DNA of 64,000 bases from Lachnospiraceae bacterium (GTDB taxonomy: Bacteria > Bacillota > Clostridia > Lachnospirales > Lachnospiraceae). The notes below the pieces were generated by a model. That model was not told the origin of the DNA. It saw only the letters and a program-made list of their open reading frames with translations, and did not search any database. Made by a program: the position numbers and the translations under genes. How positions within the stretch are numbered: position 1 is the stretch's first letter; each line of letters begins with the position of its first letter. Where the stretch lies: assembly GCA_022845955.1 (NCBI GenBank), contig AP025576.1:2356001-2420000 (forward strand), given 5' to 3'. This document shows, in pieces, positions 1 to 8,562 of this stretch.

Positions 1-378
1 TTCGGAGACAAGGTATTGGAGGAAGTGGCCGGAAAGGTGCGTGGGAGCGTGCGTTCCAATGATATCTGTGCCCGTATCGGGGGAGATGAATTCCTGATTT
101 TTATGGAATATAAGGATAACATTGCCTTGTTGGTAGAGCGTGTATACCGGGCCATCGGCGGTCAATATCACAATTTCCGCATTGCCGCCAGTATGGGTGT
201 GGCGCTTTCCCCGGAAAACGGCATGGAATACGACCAGCTGTTTCTCCATGCGGATAAAGCCCTGTATGCTGCCAAAAAGAACGGGAGGCACCATTACTGC
301 TTTTATGATGACACCATGCAGGAGCTTCTCTCCGTACTCTCGCGGGTAGAGGAAGGGGCAGAGAAAACCCGGTATTGA
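1..378 (+). CDS. Diguanylate cyclase, GGDEF domain C-terminal fragment (cut by window start)
   Basis: The reading frame is open from base 1 and gives 125 residues; the N-terminus lies outside the window. It is the C-terminal part of a GGDEF domain, which makes c-di-GMP from two GTP. The active-site GGDEF signature lies at 79-93. An RxxD motif (RSND, 52-63) sits exactly five residues before it, the position of the inhibitory I-site, so product feedback inhibition is likely. The conserved end of the fold (ADKALYAAKKNGR) is also present. The sensor part cannot be seen. Its TGA stop overlaps the -35 box of the next gene's promoter. Identification of the domain is firm; what it senses is unknown. 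Confidence 0.93.
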   Translation, partial: FGDKVLEEVAGKVRGSVRSNDICARIGGDEFLIFMEYKDNIALLVERVYRAIGGQYHNFRIAASMGVALSPENGMEYDQLFLHADKALYAAKKNGRHHYCFYDDTMQELLSVLSRVEEGAEKTRY

Positions 379-403
379 CAATCCCTGCCCTCCTTGCTAT
401 ACT
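375..403 (+). promoter_or_regulatory. Strong sigma-A promoter for the TetM-like gene
   Basis: TTGACA (375-380), a 17-base spacer and TATACT (398-403). The -35 hexamer is perfect and the -10 matches five of six. The -35 overlaps the stop codon of the upstream cyclase. Transcription would start near 410 and enter the leader peptide and attenuator. Confidence 0.8.
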
Positions 404-435
404 GAAACAAATAAACGACAGGAGGCTGATAACAG

Positions 436-498
436 ATGCAAAAAACTTTTTCACATGGGAATTTTATAATCATTAAGTCAGCCTGCTATGTGAGATAA
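436..498 (+). CDS. 20-residue leader peptide of the TetM-like gene
   Basis: A short open frame (ATG 436, TAA 496-498) encodes MQKTFSHGNFIIIKSACYVR. It has a perfect AGGAGG ribosome site at 420-425, ten bases before the ATG. It lies between the strong promoter at 375-403 and an intrinsic terminator at 526-553 that precedes the resistance-type GTPase. This layout matches translation-coupled attenuation known for ribosome-targeting antibiotic resistance genes, including tet(M): ribosomes slowed on the leader change RNA folding so the terminator does not form. That it is translated, and that it controls the gene, are inferences from position and ribosome site. I did not work out the anti-terminator pairing. 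Confidence 0.65.
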   Translation: MQKTFSHGNFIIIKSACYVR

Positions 499-525
499 GT
501 AAAAGCGTTTTTTCGTGATCCTTTT

Positions 526-553
526 AACCACAGTTTCAGACTGTGGTTTTTTT
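526..553 (+). terminator. Attenuator terminator upstream of the TetM-like gene
   Basis: The stem AACCACAG (526-533) pairs with CTGTGGTT (541-548) around a 7-base loop and runs into a T tract (547-552). It lies between the leader peptide and the GTPase start codon, so readthrough is needed to express the GTPase from the promoter at 375-403. Confidence 0.8.
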
Positions 554-627
554 GTACGCTTTTTACCGCAGGCAGGCATTCCGTACCCATAGAAGGAATG
601 TAAAACTGGCTGGAAAGCGTGTTATAT

Positions 628-2487
628 ATGGAAAACAGAATATTGAACCTGGGCATTATGGCCCATGTGGATGCAGGAAAAACAACTTTGACGGAGAGCC
701 TTCTTTATCACAGCGGGATTGTGAAAAAAAGGGGGAGCGTGGACAAAGGGACTACCATTACGGATTCCATGGAGCTGGAGCAGAAAAGAGGGATGACTAT
801 AAAAGCGTCCACCGTTTCCTTTTCCATAGGAACGGTAAAGATCAATCTGATAGATACCCCGGGCCATGTGGATTTTATCGGGGAGGTGGAACGCTGCCTG
901 CGTGCTTTGGACGGCGTGGTTCTGGTCGTATCGGCGCGGGAAGGGGTGCAGCCCCAGACCCGTATCCTGTTTCATCAGCTGAAAAAGCTGCAGATGCCCG
1001 TAATCCTGTTTATCAACAAAATCGACCGTCTGGGAGCGGATTACGAAGCAGTCTGCAGCCAGATACGTTCCCAGCTGACAAAACGGATCCTGCTCATGCA
1101 GGATGTGAAGCAAAGTCCGGATGGCTGCCGGATCCGGGACTATGGGTTCGGGGAGGGCGTCTTTACGGAGCAGGTCCTGGTCTGTACGGAAAAGCTGCTG
1201 GAACGATACCTGGACGGGGAAAAAATAGGGGAGGAAGAGCTGGCGGCGGCTATCCGGTTCCGGACGGGAAAAGGACGGCTGTATCCGGTCTATGCCGGTT
1301 CCGCGCTGAAGGATCTGGGTATCAGGGAGTTGATGAAGGGCATTGTGCGGTGGCTTCCTTCGGGAAAGCCGGGCGGAGACAGTCTCTGCGCGTATATTTA
1401 TAAGGTGGAGCATGACGAAGGCGGGCACAGGCTGGCTTATTTCCGGGTGTTTTCCGGTACCGTAAAGCAGAAGGACAAGGTATCGGCTGCCGGGACGGAA
1501 CAGGAAATTACCGTAAATAATCTGCAGACGGTTAGAGAGGGGAAACAGCTTCGTGTCCGGGAGGTGGGCGCAAACGATATCGGAATCCTGACAGATGTGC
1601 CGGCGTTAAGGTGCGGCAGCTTTATCGGGGTTCCGGCACCCGGGAAAGGTGCCGGACGTCTGATGGAGCCGATGCTGTGTGTCAATGTACAGCCGGTACC
1701 GGCGGCGGACCGGTACCGGCTTCTGGATGCTTTGAATGTGCTTTTGGAGGAGGATCCCCTTCTTCGTGTCCGGGTTCAGGAACAAACAGGTGAAATCCTG
1801 GCGGATCTTTATGGCAAGCTGCAGATAGAGATCCTGCAGGCCATCCTGTGGGAGCGGTTTGCCGTACGGGCAAACTTTTCCGGGATGAAGACGATAGGAA
1901 GGGAGAAGCCGGCAGGACCGGCGCGTGCTGAAATCCGTCTGGGGGAAAAGGGAAATCTGCACCGGGCGGGAATCGGAATCCGGATAGAGCCTTTGGCGGC
2001 GGGGGAAGGAAACCGGTATGAGACGGAGGTCTCCTTTGGCTATATTGAAAAATCCTTTCAGAATGCGGTACAGGAAGGGGTAAGGAAAGCTCTGGAGGAG
2101 GGGCTTGCCGATGAAGTGACGGATACGCTGGCGGTATTTGAAAGCGCGGATTATGACAGCGTGACAAGCACTCCGGCGGATTATCGCAGGCTTGCGCCGA
2201 AGGTGGTCCGAAAAGCGCTCCGCCAGGCTGGGGTCATCACCCTGGAGCCTTATATGAGTTATCGCCTCATCGCTCCCGCAGGGGAGGAAAAAAGAATTAT
2301 GGGGAGGCTTGCGAAGCTGCAGGCGGTTGTCGGAAAAGTAACCTACAGTGAATGGGAAATGGAGGTTACCGGAGAGGTGCCCTTTGATACGGCGAAGGAA
2401 TTCCAGGTAGATTTAAAAAGTATGACGGACGGCAGGGGGATTTTTGAAATGGAATTTCTGGAATACAGAAGGGCCAGGCAGGGGTAG
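628..2487 (+). CDS. TetM/TetO-like translation factor GTPase (ribosomal protection family, divergent)
   Basis: A 619-residue EF-G-like GTPase of the ribosomal protection family, which in its known members releases tetracycline from the ribosome. The ATG at 628 is preferred over GTG 619: it gives the usual start-to-P-loop distance and leaves room for a weak GGAAAG site. Visible motifs are the P-loop AHVDAGKTT (residues 12-20), DTPGH (76-80), NKID (about 131-134) and, in domain IV, STPADYRRLAP, which matches the tetracycline-site loop region of TetM (STPADFRMLAP). The protein ends soon after domain V and lacks most of the C-terminal tail of TetM, which has 639 residues. The leader peptide and attenuator upstream suggest induction by a ribosome-targeting compound. 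It could be an intrinsic translation GTPase of this family that does not give tetracycline resistance. Confidence 0.85.
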   Translation: MENRILNLGIMAHVDAGKTTLTESLLYHSGIVKKRGSVDKGTTITDSMELEQKRGMTIKASTVSFSIGTVKINLIDTPGHVDFIGEVERCLRALDGVVLVVSAREGVQPQTRILFHQLKKLQMPVILFINKIDRLGADYEAVCSQIRSQLTKRILLMQDVKQSPDGCRIRDYGFGEGVFTEQVLVCTEKLLERYLDGEKIGEEELAAAIRFRTGKGRLYPVYAGSALKDLGIRELMKGIVRWLPSGKPGGDSLCAYIYKVEHDEGGHRLAYFRVFSGTVKQKDKVSAAGTEQEITVNNLQTVREGKQLRVREVGANDIGILTDVPALRCGSFIGVPAPGKGAGRLMEPMLCVNVQPVPAADRYRLLDALNVLLEEDPLLRVRVQEQTGEILADLYGKLQIEILQAILWERFAVRANFSGMKTIGREKPAGPARAEIRLGEKGNLHRAGIGIRIEPLAAGEGNRYETEVSFGYIEKSFQNAVQEGVRKALEEGLADEVTDTLAVFESADYDSVTSTPADYRRLAPKVVRKALRQAGVITLEPYMSYRLIAPAGEEKRIMGRLAKLQAVVGKVTYSEWEMEVTGEVPFDTAKEFQVDLKSMTDGRGIFEMEFLEYRRARQG

Positions 2488-2537
2488 CCGCCCTCCGGTG
2501 CGGGAGTCCGGCTCTCCGGACCCTCTGTTCCCCTACT

Positions 2538-2561
2538 GCCGGTAAAATTACCGGTGTTTTT
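2538..2561 (+). terminator. Intrinsic terminator after the TetM-like gene
   Basis: CCGGTAA (2539-2545) pairs with TTACCGG (2548-2554), followed by GTTTTT. A second GC-rich hairpin (TCCGG-CTCT-CCGGA, about 2507-2520) lies just upstream. Both sit between the GTPase stop and the next promoter. Confidence 0.75.
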
Positions 2562-2592
2562 GTGCAGATTCAGATTTTGCACAAAAAGGAAC

Positions 2593-2621
2593 TTCTCAAT
2601 ATTTTTCCGATTTGTTATAAT
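2593..2621 (+). promoter_or_regulatory. Promoter of the first YesM/YesN-sugar ABC locus
   Basis: TTCTCA (2593-2598), 17 bases, TATAAT (2616-2621). The -10 is perfect and the -35 matches four of six, as expected for a regulated promoter. Transcription would begin about 55 bases before the response regulator. Confidence 0.6.
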
Positions 2622-2683
2622 ATCCAATATCAGGTAAAAAGCTCCGGGTAAAATGGTGAAAGTATACAAAGAAAAGAGGGCAT

Positions 2684-3856
2684 ATGTACAGGGTATTATT
2701 TGCGGAAGATGAATTGCTTGTGCGTCTTGGCTTGAAAAATGCCATCAAATGGTCCGATTATGAGATGGAAGTGGTGGGAGAGGCGGATAACGGGATCACG
2801 GCTCTGGAGCTGTTTGAGGAGCTGAGGCCGGATGTGCTGATTACGGATATTAAAATGGGCGGGATGGATGGGTATGAGCTGATTAAGCGGGTGAGGGACA
2901 TTGACGGAAGCTGCGCTGTGGTGATTATTTCCTGCCTGGATGATTTTGAGACACTGCGCCGGATGATGGGCTACTGCATTATCGGCTATATCTTGAAGGC
3001 AAGCATGACGCTTGAAGAGATAGGGGATGTGCTGAACCGTACGAGGCAGTATCTTGTAAACGTGCGCAGGCAGCAGGCCGTACAGGAAGAAAATAAGGAG
3101 GAACAAAGAGAAAACGCACTGCGCAATTATCTGTGCAGCGATACCAGGCCGGAGGAAACCATCCGCTGGATGGCAGACTGGGGGATTCCCCTGGAAAACC
3201 TGCATACGCTGATCCTCCTGTCCCTGCGGGAAGCGGACAAGAAGAAAATCAATGAACTGGGTATGAAGCTGGCCTGTCAGCTTTTGCGCCAGAGCTTTCC
3301 GGGGGCAGTCTGCGTGCAGACGGGCAGTACCTGCCTGGCGGCGATTTACGCAGGGGAGGGGGAGGCGGCGGAGGAACAGCTGCTGAAATTTGACAATGCC
3401 GTCAGTAATCTTCTGGATGTGGCCTTCCGGAAAAAGAAGGGGCGCCTTTCCCGGGAACATTCCGTGTGGGAGACTTACCGTACCCTTCAGAAGGAGAAAG
3501 AAACGGCCCGGGAGGAGGATCCGCTGATGGAAAAGGCGGTCCGGTTTATGGAGGACAACCATGGAAAGCAGATCACCCTCCAGGAAATTACGGAATATCT
3601 CTGTATCAGCACCAGCTATTTCTCCTCACAGTTTAAGAAAAATACCGGAAAAAGCTTTGTGGAATATCTCAATGATATCCGTCTGGAAAAGGTGCTGATC
3701 GAACTCGGAGGCTCCCGGGATAAAATAGCCTGCATCGCGGAACGGCACGGCTTTGGCAGCCAGGAGTATTTTACCCGCTTTTTTAAGAAAAAGATGGGGA
3801 TTTCCCCGGTGAAGTGGAGACAGAGGCATTTTGGAAAGGATGGTGGTCCGCGGTGA
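2684..3856 (+). CDS. Response regulator, YesN type (REC + AraC helix-turn-helix)
   Basis: 390 residues. The receiver domain covers about residues 1-120, with acidic residues near the N-terminus (AEDE), the phosphoacceptor Asp55 (LITDIKMGG) and the conserved Lys near 105 (YILKAS). A variable linker follows, then an AraC-type double helix-turn-helix at about 285-385 (SYFSSQFKKNTGKSFVEYLNDIRLEK, then QEYFTRFFKKKMGISP). This architecture is the partner of YesM-type kinases that control carbohydrate ABC cassettes. The kinase gene begins on this gene's stop codon, so the two are co-translated. The likely targets are the downstream solute-binding protein and permease genes; no operator was identified. 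Confidence 0.93.
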   Translation: MYRVLFAEDELLVRLGLKNAIKWSDYEMEVVGEADNGITALELFEELRPDVLITDIKMGGMDGYELIKRVRDIDGSCAVVIISCLDDFETLRRMMGYCIIGYILKASMTLEEIGDVLNRTRQYLVNVRRQQAVQEENKEEQRENALRNYLCSDTRPEETIRWMADWGIPLENLHTLILLSLREADKKKINELGMKLACQLLRQSFPGAVCVQTGSTCLAAIYAGEGEAAEEQLLKFDNAVSNLLDVAFRKKKGRLSREHSVWETYRTLQKEKETAREEDPLMEKAVRFMEDNHGKQITLQEITEYLCISTSYFSSQFKKNTGKSFVEYLNDIRLEKVLIELGGSRDKIACIAERHGFGSQEYFTRFFKKKMGISPVKWRQRHFGKDGGPR

Positions 3857-5559
3857 CGAGCCGGCTTAACTGGAAAATAAAGCTTGTGATTACTATCATC
3901 GGCGCCGTCAGTCTGGTGGTAGCGATCCTTTATCTGGTGACCTATCTGTTTTTTGCATCCCAGCTGCGCAAAAACGATGAAAAGATCGCCCAGATCAATT
4001 TCGGGCAGGCGGAGGAAAACCTGGAAGAGATAATCAAGCTGGGGATCCGGGACGCCAACCGTTATGATATGGATATGCTGGCATGGAATTTCGGAAACGG
4101 GGAATATGCCGATGATGCCGGAAGAACGGCGCTGAACCGGAAAATGATCCTCCGTTTTGAAGAAATCCTCGCTATCAACCCCAATCTCAGTTCTGTGGCC
4201 CAGATGAACGGGAACGGGCAGACCGTCATATCCACCGTGAGTAAGAACCGCAGCGGTATGACCATGATACCGGAGGAATTCCGGGAAATCCTGCAGAAAA
4301 GCACACAATCCTATCCTGCTTTCCAATGGGTGCCGGGAGATGTCCTGGGAGACACGGAAATCCTGTGCAAGGCGGTGGAGGATCCTGCAATCCTGGGAAT
4401 ACGATCCATCGGCAAGTCCGATCGGATGGAGGAGGACAGCTATATTGTACTCGGCATTTCAGAGGAAAGGATACGCAGGTGTTATGAGTCGGTGGTCTAT
4501 AACGGAAGCTCCGCTATGCTTCTGGACGAAGAGGGAAAGATAATTTCCAGCACGCGGGAAGGGCTGCTCTATCGTACCTTTGAACCGGAGAAGGACTGCC
4601 AGATCGTGGTTTATCCGCTCTCCTATAATAACTGGACGCTGGTTAATATGATACCGGTCAAAAACTACCAGAGGGATATCCGTACCTTCCGCAATTTTTC
4701 CCTGGCGATTATCCTTACTGCTGCGCTGTGTGTCATTTTTATTGCGGTGATATGGAGCAGGAGGTATACGGCCCCCATCCAGAGTCTGATGGACAATATG
4801 GAGAAGGTGGGGAAGGAGCAGCTTGACATTGCTTTGCCGGAGAAAACCGGTCTTTCCGAGCTGGATAATCTCAACCAGGAATTCTGTCAAACGGTCCGGA
4901 GACTGAAAACCTATATCGCAGACCTGCAGCAGGCGGAAAAGGACAAAGCGGCGGAAGAGCTGAAGGCTCTGCAGTATCAGATTAATCCCCACTTCCTGTA
5001 TAATTCCCTGAATTCCATCCGCTGGATGGCCATGATGACAAACAACGGGAAAATCGCCGATTCCATAGTCATGCTGACTAAAATCATCACACCCGTTTTC
5101 CGAAATCCCAGCCTGACATGGAAAATCAGTGACGAGTTAGCCTTTCTGGATAATTATATCGGAATGATGATGCTGCGCTATGCAGGGAATCTCCAGTACC
5201 GGATGGAGTGCGGGGAGGAGCTGTATGAGGAGGCCTTTCCCCGGTTTGTTCTGCAGCCGGTGATTGAAAACTGCTTTGTCCATTGCCGCAGCAAAACGGA
5301 CGGCATGGAAATCCGGGTGCGGATCCGGAAGGAAAACAACAGCTTCCGGATAGAGGTCAGGAATACCGCGGATCAGGTGGATGAGGAACGTCTTGCGCAG
5401 GTCAGTGAACAGCTGAGGAGCCGCAGGGAATCGGGAAAAGAAGATGTGGGTCTCATAAATGTGGTGAAGAGACTCTCTTATCTCTATGGAGATCATAGCA
5501 GCGTCTTGCTCAGGGCAGAAGGAAAGGAAGTCGTCGGCGAAATTATGTTTTCTGTATAA
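3853..5559 (+). CDS. Sensor histidine kinase, YesM type
   Basis: 568 residues from GTG 3853, which overlaps the regulator's TGA as GTGA and has a purine-rich site (GGAAAGGA) 11 bases upstream. The frame is open further up to GTG 3814, but that would put the start inside the regulator's DNA-binding domain. One membrane segment near residues 10-32, an extracytoplasmic region of about 245 residues, a second segment near 280-300, a HAMP-like linker, and the His_kinase domain with the phospho-accepting His in INPHFLYNSLNS (near 380). The ATPase lobe has N-box VIENCFVHC and a GLINVVKRL G-box. It probably senses extracellular sugar, directly or through the solute-binding protein, and phosphorylates the upstream regulator. 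Confidence 0.92.
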   Translation: MTSRLNWKIKLVITIIGAVSLVVAILYLVTYLFFASQLRKNDEKIAQINFGQAEENLEEIIKLGIRDANRYDMDMLAWNFGNGEYADDAGRTALNRKMILRFEEILAINPNLSSVAQMNGNGQTVISTVSKNRSGMTMIPEEFREILQKSTQSYPAFQWVPGDVLGDTEILCKAVEDPAILGIRSIGKSDRMEEDSYIVLGISEERIRRCYESVVYNGSSAMLLDEEGKIISSTREGLLYRTFEPEKDCQIVVYPLSYNNWTLVNMIPVKNYQRDIRTFRNFSLAIILTAALCVIFIAVIWSRRYTAPIQSLMDNMEKVGKEQLDIALPEKTGLSELDNLNQEFCQTVRRLKTYIADLQQAEKDKAAEELKALQYQINPHFLYNSLNSIRWMAMMTNNGKIADSIVMLTKIITPVFRNPSLTWKISDELAFLDNYIGMMMLRYAGNLQYRMECGEELYEEAFPRFVLQPVIENCFVHCRSKTDGMEIRVRIRKENNSFRIEVRNTADQVDEERLAQVSEQLRSRRESGKEDVGLINVVKRLSYLYGDHSSVLLRAEGKEVVGEIMFSV

Positions 5560-5743
5560 ATGTACAAAAATAAGAATATAAGTCAGAAAATATAAGACAA
5601 AATTACAGAGCAGATGAAATCTGACAAATGAAAAGTAAAATAAGGCAGATAAAAATCCCCGATATTTGATAAAGTTTATACACAGGTAGCACAAGACGTC
5701 TGTTGCACAACTGTATCAAACGATTATTGGAAGGGGATGTACG

Positions 5744-7540
5744 ATGAAAAAGAAAAAAATTGCGGCATTAATTTGTACAGCGGCACTGGTAACCGGCTGT
5801 CTGGCCGGCTGCGGACGGAGTGACGGGGGAAATGCCGTTCCGGCGGATTCCGATAACAATACGGTGGCGGGTACGCAGGACGGCGGATCCGCAGAGGGGG
5901 CGGCAGGGGATATTTCCGAGCATGTCGCCATTTCAATCGGCGGAATCAATGTGGGAAATTCCAGCTCCGCCGACGGATGGCCCACGGAAATTGTCACCTA
6001 TATAGAAGAGAAATTCAACGTGACGCTGGAAACCAAATCCTATGATAATGAGAGCCTTAATCTGGATTTGTCAGGAGGGACCACCTGTGATATCCTGCAG
6101 ATCAATGATGAACATATTGAATCTATTTTAAAGGGGAAACACGCGGTGGAGCTGTCCCAGTACCAGGACAGCCTGGCGGCCAATATTTTCTCGGATACCT
6201 ATTCTTTCCGGAATGAAGTCCTGAAAAGCTTCAAAAGCAATGGGGAGAATAAACTGTATTTTGTGACGCCCCGTGTGACCTCGGACAATGCCCAGTCCAC
6301 CTATGGCGCTACCTTGAATTATGGTTATGTTGTACGTTGGGATCTTTATAAAGAAATCGGCTGTCCCGAAATAAAAAATGACGATGATTATGTGGACGCT
6401 CTGGTTCAGATGAAAGAGATTTACCCGGAAACGGAGGACGGTCTTCCGGTCTATGCCCTGAGCGCTTACAATGACAGTAATCTGCATCCTTATTTCTTCA
6501 TCGGCTGTCTGACCCAGGGCTACTCCAATATGGAAAGCGGTTTGTATGTAAAGGACATGAAAACGAATGACCTCATTCCGGATATCTATGATGTGGATCT
6601 GGACGGGCTTACCACTCCCTTCTGGGCGGGAATCTCCTTCTACAATAAACTGTATAATGCTAACCTGCTGGATCCGGACTGCTTTATTACCAAGGGAGAG
6701 GATCTGACGGAGAAATATACGAAGGGCCAGTATCTGGGCGGCTATGTAAACTGGCATTACGGCAATTACAATAAGAACGCCAGAACGGCGGATCCGGAAA
6801 CCCTGAAGCAGTACGTGATCCTTCCCGCCTATATGGGCTGGGCAAACGAAAGAAATTATGCCGGATGGCAGGGAAAATATTTTCTGGTATCCTCCCACAG
6901 CAAACATGTGGAACGGGCGGTGATGATTCTGGACTTTTTACAGAGCGAAGAATGCGCCAGAATCGTTGACTGCGGCGTGGACGGCAGATGGGAAACCGGT
7001 GCGGACGGAACACCGGCCCTGACGGAGGATACGATCGACATGAAATCCAACACGGCCCGTGCCGAAGAGTGGACAAAGAGCGGTATCGGCTCCACCTTTT
7101 CCGATATGGTGGGTTATGATTCCAATAACATCGCTTCCGACGGCAGTGCTATAAGCCTCTGGGAACAGCAGGAAATTATGGTGAGGAACCTGACGGCGGC
7201 GGAAAAGGATATGTGTGCCACCCTTGCTATCGAACTGCCTTCCGATCTGCTGAAGGAAAAGGTGGAATCCGGAGAAAGTATGGATTTGAACGCAGGTAAT
7301 TCCGCCATCCAGTTCGGCATGGAGATCGTTCCCAGCGATATCGGTAGGATCGACAGCAACTGCGAGCAGATTACCATTAACGCGATTCCGGGACTTGTCC
7401 AGGCCAAAACGGAAGAAGAATTCCGGGCGGCAAAGGATGCGCTGTTGGCCGAACTGAAAGCAGCGGGCGTCGAAGACTCCATTGCCTGGTGGACACAGGC
7501 CTGGAATACTTCAAAAGAAGCGATTGAAAAAATGCAGTGA
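5744..7540 (+). CDS. Extracellular solute-binding lipoprotein of a CUT1-type sugar ABC transporter
   Basis: 598 residues. The N-terminus is a lipoprotein signal peptide with lipobox LAGC ending at Cys23, followed by a Gly/Ser/Asp-rich linker, so the mature protein is anchored on the outer face of the membrane. The rest has the character of the long (about 550-600 residue) family 1 solute-binding proteins found with LplB/YtcP-type permeases. It follows the two-component pair by 184 bases and precedes two permeases and a fucosidase, which suggests an oligosaccharide ligand, possibly fucosylated. No ATPase gene is present, so a shared MsmX/MsmK-type ATPase is presumed. A strong hairpin lies directly after the stop codon. 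Confidence 0.92.
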   Translation: MKKKKIAALICTAALVTGCLAGCGRSDGGNAVPADSDNNTVAGTQDGGSAEGAAGDISEHVAISIGGINVGNSSSADGWPTEIVTYIEEKFNVTLETKSYDNESLNLDLSGGTTCDILQINDEHIESILKGKHAVELSQYQDSLAANIFSDTYSFRNEVLKSFKSNGENKLYFVTPRVTSDNAQSTYGATLNYGYVVRWDLYKEIGCPEIKNDDDYVDALVQMKEIYPETEDGLPVYALSAYNDSNLHPYFFIGCLTQGYSNMESGLYVKDMKTNDLIPDIYDVDLDGLTTPFWAGISFYNKLYNANLLDPDCFITKGEDLTEKYTKGQYLGGYVNWHYGNYNKNARTADPETLKQYVILPAYMGWANERNYAGWQGKYFLVSSHSKHVERAVMILDFLQSEECARIVDCGVDGRWETGADGTPALTEDTIDMKSNTARAEEWTKSGIGSTFSDMVGYDSNNIASDGSAISLWEQQEIMVRNLTAAEKDMCATLAIELPSDLLKEKVESGESMDLNAGNSAIQFGMEIVPSDIGRIDSNCEQITINAIPGLVQAKTEEEFRAAKDALLAELKAAGVEDSIAWWTQAWNTSKEAIEKMQ

Positions 7541-7550
7541 TTATACTTTC

Positions 7551-7579
7551 TGCGGCGGACAGAGAACCTGTCTGCCGCA
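7551..7579 (+). promoter_or_regulatory. Intercistronic stem-loop between binding protein and permease genes
   Basis: TGCGGCGGACAG (7551-7562) pairs with CTGTCTGCCGCA (7568-7579) over 12 pairs, one of them G-U, around a 5-base loop. No T tract follows. A hairpin here probably protects or partly terminates the transcript, giving more binding protein than permease, as known for maltose-type operons. This role is inferred. Confidence 0.6.
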
Positions 7580-7610
7580 ATCCGGTAAAGACGGAATCAG
7601 GAGGTTTGCG

Positions 7611-8519
7611 ATGAAAAAAACGACTGTGATACCGGGGCGGAGGAAAAAGTATAATCTGCTTTTTATGACCCTGCCTTTTATGGTTATTGTGCTTCTGTTC
7701 AATTATGTTCCTATATTCGGCTGGATTTATTCGGTATTTGACTATATACCCGGCGTATCCATTCTGGAGTGTGATTTTGTGGGACTGGATTATTTCCGGC
7801 TGATCTTCCGGGATGCCAACGTAGTTAGGACTCTGAAAAACACCTTTATTTTTGCACTGATAGGCATTGTGCTCACCCCTCTTCCCATGTTTTTTGCCAT
7901 ACTGCTCAATGAGATCAAATGCAGTCCCGTGCGGAGAGTGGTACAGACCTTCACCACCCTGCCCAACTTTATCAGCTGGGTTATCATTTTTTCCCTCGCT
8001 TTTTCCCTGTTTGCAACAGACGGTGTGGTCACCTCCCTCATCGCACGGATAACGGGAAACGAAGTGACTTCTATTTTAAGCTCGGGAGAGTCGGTTTACT
8101 GGTTCCAGACCCTGCTGGGGATCTGGAAATCCCTGGGTTGGAGCTCCATCATTTACCTGGCCGCCATAGCCGGCATTGACCAGGAACAGTATGAGGCCGC
8201 CAGAGTGGATGGAGCGGGTTATTTTCAATGTGCCGTCCATGTAACGGTTCCGGCCCTGATGGAAACCTATGTGGTGCTTTTTATCCTGCAGATCGGCAAC
8301 TTCCTCAATACCGGCTATGAACAGTACATGCTGTTCAAAAATGCACTGACGGCCAACAATATTGAGGTGCTGGATCTGTATACCTACCGTATCGGCCTGG
8401 AGAACATGGATTATTCCTACGGAGTGGCTATCAGCATCCTCAAATCCCTGGTCAGTATCTCCCTGGTGGTTCTGGCGAATATGGTAGCCAAAAGGATCCG
8501 GGGAAATACGGTAATTTGA
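7611..8519 (+). CDS. Sugar ABC transporter permease, LplB type
   Basis: 302 residues from ATG 7611, with AGGAGG at 7599-7604. The frame is open further upstream into the binding protein gene, but only this start has a ribosome site. Six hydrophobic segments are visible, beginning with LLFMTLPFMVIVLLFNYVPIFGW. The cytoplasmic EAA loop (EQYEAARVDGAGYFQ, about residues 190-205) contacts the ATPase. The N-terminal Lys/Arg-rich tail and length are typical of the first permease of LplB/YtcP pairs. It forms a heterodimer with the next gene product to import the sugar delivered by the upstream lipoprotein. Confidence 0.93.
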   Translation: MKKTTVIPGRRKKYNLLFMTLPFMVIVLLFNYVPIFGWIYSVFDYIPGVSILECDFVGLDYFRLIFRDANVVRTLKNTFIFALIGIVLTPLPMFFAILLNEIKCSPVRRVVQTFTTLPNFISWVIIFSLAFSLFATDGVVTSLIARITGNEVTSILSSGESVYWFQTLLGIWKSLGWSSIIYLAAIAGIDQEQYEAARVDGAGYFQCAVHVTVPALMETYVVLFILQIGNFLNTGYEQYMLFKNALTANNIEVLDLYTYRIGLENMDYSYGVAISILKSLVSISLVVLANMVAKRIRGNTVI

Positions 8520-8562
8520 CCAATTGAATTAATGTCCGCTGAAGCGGATAAGGGGTATAAAC

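Noticed and set aside
543-1403. 286-codon open frame on the plus strand inside the TetM-like gene
   Set aside because: It is a +1/+2 shadow of the GTPase gene. It is rich in Arg and Gly in low-complexity order, begins inside the terminator and shows no family pattern.
375-2561. Mobile element carrying tetracycline resistance
   Set aside because: No integrase, transposase, mobilisation gene, terminal repeat or insertion-site duplication is seen around the TetM-like gene.
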